Positions 4,722-8,840 of a stretch of 8,840 bases of DNA are shown piece by piece (the first letter of the stretch is position 1; the number at the start of each line of letters is the position of its first letter). Source of the DNA: Prevotellaceae bacterium. GTDB taxonomy: Bacteria > Bacteroidota > Bacteroidia > Bacteroidales > UBA932. The stretch spans positions 1 to 8,840 of the forward strand of contig JAIRKX010000095.1 of assembly GCA_031259805.1 (NCBI GenBank). Reading direction: 5' to 3'. The notes beneath the pieces are model-generated. The model was not told the DNA's origin. It made no database searches and saw only the letters and a list, made by a program, of their open reading frames with translations. A program made the translations under genes and the position numbers.

Positions 4722-5771
4722 ATGAATAAAAAAGCGTTTATACTCCTTGTTGCCGCCGCCAGCATCCTTTGGCCGGCAGCGCCCGTGTGGGCACAATTCG
4801 CCAATCAGGCGCTTCTGGAAATTATTACGCCCGACGCCCGTTCGGCAGGTATGGCCGACATCGGCTCCGCCACCACGCCCGATGTGTTTTCACAACATTG
4901 GAACGTGGCTAAGTACGCCTTTGCCGTCGATACGGGTGCGGCAGGTCTGTCGTATACGCCGTGGATGGGTACGACAAATAATTATGCGTCGCATTTGGCG
5001 TATGTGGCCGGCTACTACAAATTCGGCAAGCATGTCGTCAGCGCCAGCGTGCGTTATATGACCGACGGCGAGAGCGAGTATAGAGATGCGGGAGGACAGA
5101 TGTACGGGTCGTCGGCGCCGGCGCAGTTTTCGATTGATGCCGGCTATTCGCACCCGTTGGGGAAGTACTTTTCGGTGGGGGCTGTTGTCCGTTACCTGTC
5201 GCTGCCACAATTTGTGGAGACCGGTGAAGGCCGGTATTCCGACGGGCGCACCGGCGCTTTTGCCGCCGACTTGGGAGTGTATTTCCGGTATCCGTCCCTT
5301 GCCAGAAATGAGTTTGCCTTAGGTCTGACCGTAAAAAATATGGGAAGCAAGGTCGAATTTTCCGACGGCAACAAGCAATTCCTGCCGATGACCATGTACT
5401 TAGGCAGTCGCTATGCGTGCTTCTTTGCCGAAAAACACGGACTGGCGTTTGCAGTCGAAATAAACAAACCGCTCGTGCCCGAAGACCAAACAAAAAGTCT
5501 GTTCGGCGGGTTGTTCAATTCGTTTGAGAATAATATTAAGGAATGGGGGATTTCGTTAGGCGCGGAATATTCTTACACCGAACATGCGTTCCTGCGCACG
5601 GGTTATCATTTCGGCAGCGCCGAGTATCTGTACGCCGCAGGCTCTTACGTATCGGTCGGCGCAGGCATGATGTGGCATCGCCTTACGCTGGATCTCTCGT
5701 ACCAGCTAAATACAAGCGGCGTAAGGTCGACCTCCAACATCATACGCGCCTCGCTGCAGTACGGATTTTAG
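4722..5771 (+). CDS. porV: T9SS outer-membrane shuttle protein PorV (LptO)
   Basis: The product is a 349-residue outer-membrane beta-barrel of the FadL-like PorV family. PorV collects cargo C-terminal domains at the SprA translocon and delivers them to the PorU/PorZ attachment complex on the cell surface. A signal peptide (1-24, cut VWA/QF) precedes the conserved block TPDARSAGMADIGSATTPD followed by SQHWNVAKYAF (about 36-67), which is diagnostic of PorV rather than PorQ. Alternating beta strands continue to the end (RYLSL, FALGLTVKNMGSKVEF, FLPMTMYLGSRY), and the last residue is Phe, as in many barrel proteins. At 349 residues it is somewhat shorter than Porphyromonas PorV. The sortase gene porU is commonly the neighbour of porV, but here a short cargo gene precedes it and rpiB follows. 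Confidence 0.85.
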   Translation: MNKKAFILLVAAASILWPAAPVWAQFANQALLEIITPDARSAGMADIGSATTPDVFSQHWNVAKYAFAVDTGAAGLSYTPWMGTTNNYASHLAYVAGYYKFGKHVVSASVRYMTDGESEYRDAGGQMYGSSAPAQFSIDAGYSHPLGKYFSVGAVVRYLSLPQFVETGEGRYSDGRTGAFAADLGVYFRYPSLARNEFALGLTVKNMGSKVEFSDGNKQFLPMTMYLGSRYACFFAEKHGLAFAVEINKPLVPEDQTKSLFGGLFNSFENNIKEWGISLGAEYSYTEHAFLRTGYHFGSAEYLYAAGSYVSVGAGMMWHRLTLDLSYQLNTSGVRSTSNIIRASLQYGF

Positions 5772-5841
5772 ATGCCGGATCATGGCCAATAGTTCCCATT
5801 GCCCTCTCCTCTGCAGGTACGCTTCATGTCAATAGTCCATT

Positions 5842-6414
5842 ATGCAAACACCTCATTCCACCACCGGATATACGCCTGCCGCCTCTCCGTCGAGCGCCAA
5901 AGCGGTGATCGGTATGGCTGCCGACCATGCCGGCGTAACGCTGAAGGCGTTCTTAAAGGCATGGCTCGAAACGCAAGGGTATGCTGTGCGCGATTTTGGC
6001 ACATATACCGCCAACCGCGTCGACTATCCCGACTATGCCCGTCTGCTGGCCGAAGCCCTGCTGCGCGGAGAAGTTGACATCGGAATCTCCATCTGCGGCA
6101 CAGGCAACGGAATAAGCATGGCGCTCAACCGCTATCGCGGCATCCGCGCCGCCCTCTGCTGGACACCGAAAATTGCCCAACTGGCGCGGGCGCACAACAA
6201 TGCCAATACCTGCTCGCTACCGGCGCGCTTTATCACCACCGATACGGCACAAGCTGTCGTCGAAGCATTCCTCGCCACCGCATTTGAAGGCGGAAGACAC
6301 CAACAAAGAATAGAGAAAACGGACGCTTTACCTTTTACCCCTCGCGGCCACCGCAAAATCATTCGCAGGATAATCGCCGCCTGTCGCGCCCTTGTACCCG
6401 GACGGCACGCCTAA
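5842..6414 (+). CDS. rpiB: Ribose-5-phosphate isomerase B (RpiB/LacAB family)
   Basis: This cytoplasmic sugar-phosphate isomerase interconverts ribose 5-phosphate and ribulose 5-phosphate in the non-oxidative pentose phosphate pathway. The conserved core starts at residue 22 (VIGMAADHAG, with D28 and H29). It includes DYPDYA (61-66), the catalytic segment SICGTGNGISMALNR with C85 (83-97), H118 in HNNAN and GGRHQQRI (150-157), the region of the phosphate-binding arginines. Two features are odd. There is a 20-residue Ser/Thr/Pro-rich leader before the core, and about 30 mostly basic residues after residue 160, where related enzymes of about 150 residues normally end. The ATG at 5842 is the only in-frame ATG before the core; a GTG at V22 is an alternative start. 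The stop TAA overlaps the end of the convergent LuxE-like gene (6411-6414). Confidence 0.88.
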   Translation: MQTPHSTTGYTPAASPSSAKAVIGMAADHAGVTLKAFLKAWLETQGYAVRDFGTYTANRVDYPDYARLLAEALLRGEVDIGISICGTGNGISMALNRYRGIRAALCWTPKIAQLARAHNNANTCSLPARFITTDTAQAVVEAFLATAFEGGRHQQRIEKTDALPFTPRGHRKIIRRIIAACRALVPGRHA

Positions 6415-7406
6415 CTCTCGCCGTACATCAAATTACACCCGCGCAAATCGCTTTGCTCGCAGCGACCGGTAATTTCAAACGCGCCGTCGTCGTGCCGCCG
6501 GCCCAGATCTTGCGTTTCAATAAAGGCGCAGGAATAGATATTAGCCAAATCAATGATATTGATGCCTCCGATAACGCCGTCGGGCGCGGGGGCGAAGGGA
6601 TCGTAGCGGTCGCGGATACGTACCTGCATCCACGGCGGGGAGTAAAAAAGACCGTCGCCGGCAGAGTAGGCCTGCGAAAGCAACTCCGTCATCCCGTATT
6701 CCGAATGAATTTTATGCACGCCGAACCCCCTGCATAGCCGTCGATGCAGTTCGTCGCGCGGGAGTTCGTCCCGTTGGCCTTTCATGCCGCCGGTTTCCAT
6801 CACCGTCAACGTCGGGAAATCGCGCGGATATTGTTCGGCAAAATCGAGCAGCGCATACGTTACGCCGATGAGCAACACACGTTGCCCCCCTTGTTGGAGC
6901 GTACACAACTGCCGGTGCAGCGCCGCAAAGTCGTGCATAAAAAAACCGTTGCCGGGGCGTCCGCTTTGCCGCATCAGATGCTCGACCATATAGACCAGCG
7001 ACGAGCCTTGCCGCTCAAGGTACGAGGGCAGCAGCGCCAGTATCGTATAATCGGACAGGGGGCCGTAACGCTGCGTAAAACCGTCCGAAAAGCTGCGACG
7101 ATACACCTGCAGGTCGAACACATGATGCTGCGACGGCTGCGCACCGGTCGTTCCGCTGCTGCTAAACACCGCCTGCGCCGCGCCCGACGCCCCGCTTACG
7201 ACCGTATGTGTTTTAAAAAAGGAAATCGGAAGGAACGGAATCTGGTGGGAGTTGTCTACGTGCGACGGATGCAGGTCGAGCAAATCCATGTAAGTTCGAT
7301 ACACCGCACAGTGCATGGCCTGCCGGCGGAACACCGCCATGCAGCGCCGCTCAAACGCCTCCGGTGTACGGATGGCAAACAAATCGTCGATGAGCCCGTC
7401 GTGCAT
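6411..7406 (-). CDS. LuxE-like acyl-protein synthetase (ANL-type adenylation fold)
   Basis: The 331-residue product resembles the LuxE domain family. In luminous bacteria LuxE adenylates a fatty acid and passes it as a thioester to reductase LuxC. Visible adenylation motifs are the glycine-rich nucleotide loop FSSSGTTGAQPSQHH (81-95), METGGMKGQR (203-212), SEYGMTELLSQ (235-245, the A5-like region) and QDLG (299-302) with GRCEQSDLRGCNLM (314-327). There is no C-terminal lysine subdomain like that of full ANL enzymes, as expected for LuxE. C324, eight residues from the C-terminus, is placed like the acyl-accepting cysteine near the end of LuxE. No luxA, B, C or D gene is present, so luminescence is not implied and the true acyl acceptor is unknown. 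It begins 2 nt after the galM stop, so the two are almost certainly co-transcribed. Confidence 0.8.
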   Translation of the reverse strand: MHDGLIDDLFAIRTPEAFERRCMAVFRRQAMHCAVYRTYMDLLDLHPSHVDNSHQIPFLPISFFKTHTVVSGASGAAQAVFSSSGTTGAQPSQHHVFDLQVYRRSFSDGFTQRYGPLSDYTILALLPSYLERQGSSLVYMVEHLMRQSGRPGNGFFMHDFAALHRQLCTLQQGGQRVLLIGVTYALLDFAEQYPRDFPTLTVMETGGMKGQRDELPRDELHRRLCRGFGVHKIHSEYGMTELLSQAYSAGDGLFYSPPWMQVRIRDRYDPFAPAPDGVIGGINIIDLANIYSCAFIETQDLGRRHDDGAFEITGRCEQSDLRGCNLMYGES

Positions 7407-7408
7407 CG

Positions 7409-8590
7409 TTATTCCGCTTCGTCGGGCGCCACGCCGAATTTATAGACGCATGTATGCGTATACACGTCGCCCGGATCGAGGCGGGTCGAGGGGAACTGGG
7501 GATGATTGGGACTGTCGGGGAAATGCTGCGTTTCGAGCGCAAACGCTTCGCGGAAGCCGATCGGACGACCGTATTTACCGTTGGTTTTACCGTCGAAGAA
7601 ATTACCGCTGTAGAACTGCAGCCCTGGCTGGTCGGTATAAACCTCCAGCGTCCGACCGCTAACGGGTTCATAGACGGTAGCCGCTAAGAGCACGCGGCCG
7701 TCTGTCCGCCATTGCACATCGGGTGTAATGGCGTGCGTCAGCACCCAGTTATGATCGTACCCCCGTCCGTTTTTCAGTTGCGGATGGTCGTCGTCGATCC
7801 GGTCGCCGATGCGGATAGGCGTAAAGAAATCGAACGGAGTGCTGTCCACCGGCATGATGCGGCCGGTAGGGATCAGCACACTGTCGACCGGCGTTATTGC
7901 GGCGGAGTTAATCGTCAGCAGATGGTCGGTGATAGGGCCGTTGCCCTCGCCCTTAAGATTAAAGAACGCATGATTCGAGAGGTTGACCACCGTCGGCTTG
8001 TCGGTTTCCGCGCGATAGGTAATCTCGAACGCATTCTCGGCGGTCAACGCATAGCGTACCGAAATACGCAACGTGCCGGGAAAACCGTCGGCGCCGTCGG
8101 GCGACACACAGGTAAACCGGATAGCGTTCTCCGTCACACTTTCCACATCCCACACGACCATATCAAGCCCTTTGAGGCCGCCGTGCAGGGTTTGGCCATT
8201 GTTATTCTGCGGCAGCCGGTATACGGCCCCGTCGAGCGTAAACATCCCGCCGGCAATCCGGTTGGCATATCGCCCGACCACCGGCCCCAGAAACCGTTCG
8301 CCCTCGTTGTGGATATACCGCTCGATGCACTCGTACCCTACCGCCACATCGTCGTACTTCCCGTACCGGTCGGCTGTCCATATCGACACCACACGCAGCC
8401 CGAAATTAGTAACCTGCACTATCAGCCCGTTGCCCGACGTCAGGGTATAAAGCGATACCGGTTTACCGGCCAACGTCGTATCGAAAGCAGCCCTGTCGAG
8501 CAGCAACACCTCCGGCCGGCTGCCGCTCTGCATACACCCCGCAAAAAGCGCACCGGCTACTAAAATGAATGAATAAAGAATATGTTTCAT
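7409..8590 (-). CDS. galM: Aldose 1-epimerase, predicted lipoprotein (GalM family)
   Basis: A mutarotase that interconverts alpha and beta anomers of aldoses such as galactose and glucose. I place the start at 8590, giving 393 residues: MKHILYSFILVAGALFAGC is a lipoprotein signal with the acylated Cys at 19. The longer frame from 8677 would put the -7 box inside the coding region and bury the signal peptide. Family motifs are GRYANRI (106-112), LHGG with H136, the catalytic His in NLSNHAFFNL (H207), YDHNWVL (279-284) and the catalytic Glu in ALETQHFPDSPNHPQFP (E353). Periplasmic, membrane-anchored epimerases are common in Bacteroidetes that take up polysaccharide fragments. It is the first gene of a two-gene unit with the LuxE-like gene. 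No sugar transporter or glycosidase is nearby. Confidence 0.93.
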   Translation of the reverse strand: MKHILYSFILVAGALFAGCMQSGSRPEVLLLDRAAFDTTLAGKPVSLYTLTSGNGLIVQVTNFGLRVVSIWTADRYGKYDDVAVGYECIERYIHNEGERFLGPVVGRYANRIAGGMFTLDGAVYRLPQNNNGQTLHGGLKGLDMVVWDVESVTENAIRFTCVSPDGADGFPGTLRISVRYALTAENAFEITYRAETDKPTVVNLSNHAFFNLKGEGNGPITDHLLTINSAAITPVDSVLIPTGRIMPVDSTPFDFFTPIRIGDRIDDDHPQLKNGRGYDHNWVLTHAITPDVQWRTDGRVLLAATVYEPVSGRTLEVYTDQPGLQFYSGNFFDGKTNGKYGRPIGFREAFALETQHFPDSPNHPQFPSTRLDPGDVYTHTCVYKFGVAPDEAE

Positions 8591-8610
8591 AAAAAATGGA
8601 ATTTGAGGGA

Positions 8611-8618
8611 CAAAGATA
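8611..8618 (-). promoter_or_regulatory. -7 promoter box TATCTTTG for galM-luxE unit
   Basis: Read on the minus strand, TATCTTTG fits the -7 consensus TAnnTTTG and ends 20 bases before the chosen galM ATG at 8590, giving a short leader. No clear TTTG -33 element is found at the usual spacing. The position supports the 8590 start over the longer 8677 frame. Confidence 0.5.
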
Positions 8619-8648
8619 CTACTTTTTACTGTTTTTGCGCGTAGATTC

Positions 8649-8662
8649 GAACTAAGAACTAT
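8649..8662 (-). repeat. Two heptamers of the TTCTTAG family upstream of galM
   Basis: On the plus strand GAACTAA (8649-8655) and GAACTAT (8656-8662) are reverse-complement versions of the TTCTTAG-type units at 316-385. They lie upstream of the galM -7 box, so they could sit within its regulatory region. Confidence 0.6.
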
Positions 8663-8732
8663 GCATGCCGCCGTCACTGTCTGAACTTTGATTCGTGTGA
8701 TTCTTGTGATTTCTTTGATGGCCTGCGGCGCA

Positions 8733-8762
8733 GTTAAGAACTAAGAATTTTCAACTTTCAAC
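8733..8762 (-). repeat. Miniature inverted copy of the heptamer composite
   Basis: Read on the minus strand, two GTTGAAA-type units are followed by TTCTTAG and TTCTTAA. This is the same order of motifs as in the long array at 228-385, in opposite orientation and with only two units of each type. It indicates that the combination GTTGAAA-then-TTCTTAG is itself a dispersed repeat whose unit number varies. Confidence 0.8.
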
Positions 8763-8771
8763 TGTTCCGTC

Positions 8772-8819
8772 ATTCCGACCGGAGTGCGCGAGGAACGAGC
8801 GCACGCAGCGGAGGAATCT
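8772..8819. repeat. Dispersed palindromic repeat ending GCGGAGGAATCT
   Basis: ATTCC (8772-8776) pairs with GGAAT (8813-8817), and inside it GTGCGC (8784-8789) pairs with GCGCAC (8799-8804), forming an imperfect stem-loop. The terminal 12-mer GCGGAGGAATCT (8808-8819) also occurs at 669-680. Elements of the general form CATTCC...GGAATCT are typical short intergenic repeats in Bacteroidetes-like genomes. No coding potential is seen from 8663 to 8840. Confidence 0.6.
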
Positions 8820-8840
8820 CCGCACAACTATTGCCGTCGG

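Noticed and set aside
5772..5841. Terminator between porV and rpiB
   Set aside because: Only a weak, mismatched stem (around GGCCAAT and ATTGCCC) with no T-run is present, so readthrough into rpiB is more likely.
6744..7445. 233-codon plus-strand frame opposite the LuxE-like gene
   Set aside because: Arg/His-rich shadow of a gene with adenylation motifs on the other strand.
7712..8563. 283-codon plus-strand frame opposite galM
   Set aside because: It is antisense to the well-supported epimerase, is rich in Arg/His/Val with no motif, and has no promoter.
8591..8677. 29-residue N-terminal extension of the aldose epimerase
   Set aside because: It would place the -7 box inside the coding region and an unrelated stretch before a clear lipoprotein signal peptide; the ATG at 8590 is the better start.

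Overview
The window looks like chromosomal DNA of a Bacteroidota member, most likely order Bacteroidales. The evidence is a PorV-type outer-membrane protein and a neighbouring cargo with a type IX secretion (T9SS) C-terminal domain, promoter -7 boxes of the Bacteroidetes form TAnnTTTG ahead of three loci, no Shine-Dalgarno-like starts, and dense 7-bp tandem repeats of the GTTGAAA/TTCTTAG kind. Genus and species cannot be told from this sequence.

Layout. Positions 1-954 hold no full-length gene. A good promoter (5-36) leads to a signal-peptide-only gene remnant (127-225). This runs into a composite repeat block (169-676) bounded by 55-bp inverted arms and filled with heptamer arrays and stacked palindromes. 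An AT-rich stretch follows (677-954) with a doubtful small ORF and a promoter whose upstream side carries a TTCGT motif repeated every 11 bp. Five confident plus-strand genes come next: hutH (histidine ammonia-lyase), asnS (asparaginyl-tRNA synthetase, 4-nt overlap with hutH), a short T9SS cargo, porV (T9SS shuttle protein) and rpiB (ribose-5-phosphate isomerase B). A 40-codon candidate ORF may lie between asnS and the cargo gene. Two minus-strand genes follow: a LuxE-like acyl-protein synthetase homologue (end overlapping rpiB tail-to-tail by 4 nt) and, 2 nt upstream of it, a lipoprotein aldose 1-epimerase (galM). The right edge (8649-8840) holds short copies of the same heptamer repeats, inverted relative to the left block, plus another palindromic dispersed repeat.

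How the genes relate. hutH-asnS is translationally coupled but is not a known pathway unit. The cargo and PorV belong to one secretion route. galM-luxE is a tight two-gene unit with its own promoter. Most protein content is ordinary. The less explained signals are the 11-bp phased array before hutH, the nested repeat block that truncates a signal-peptide gene, the cargo-porV pairing without porU in the window, and a stand-alone LuxE-like protein with a near-terminal cysteine. No complete new system is demonstrated.
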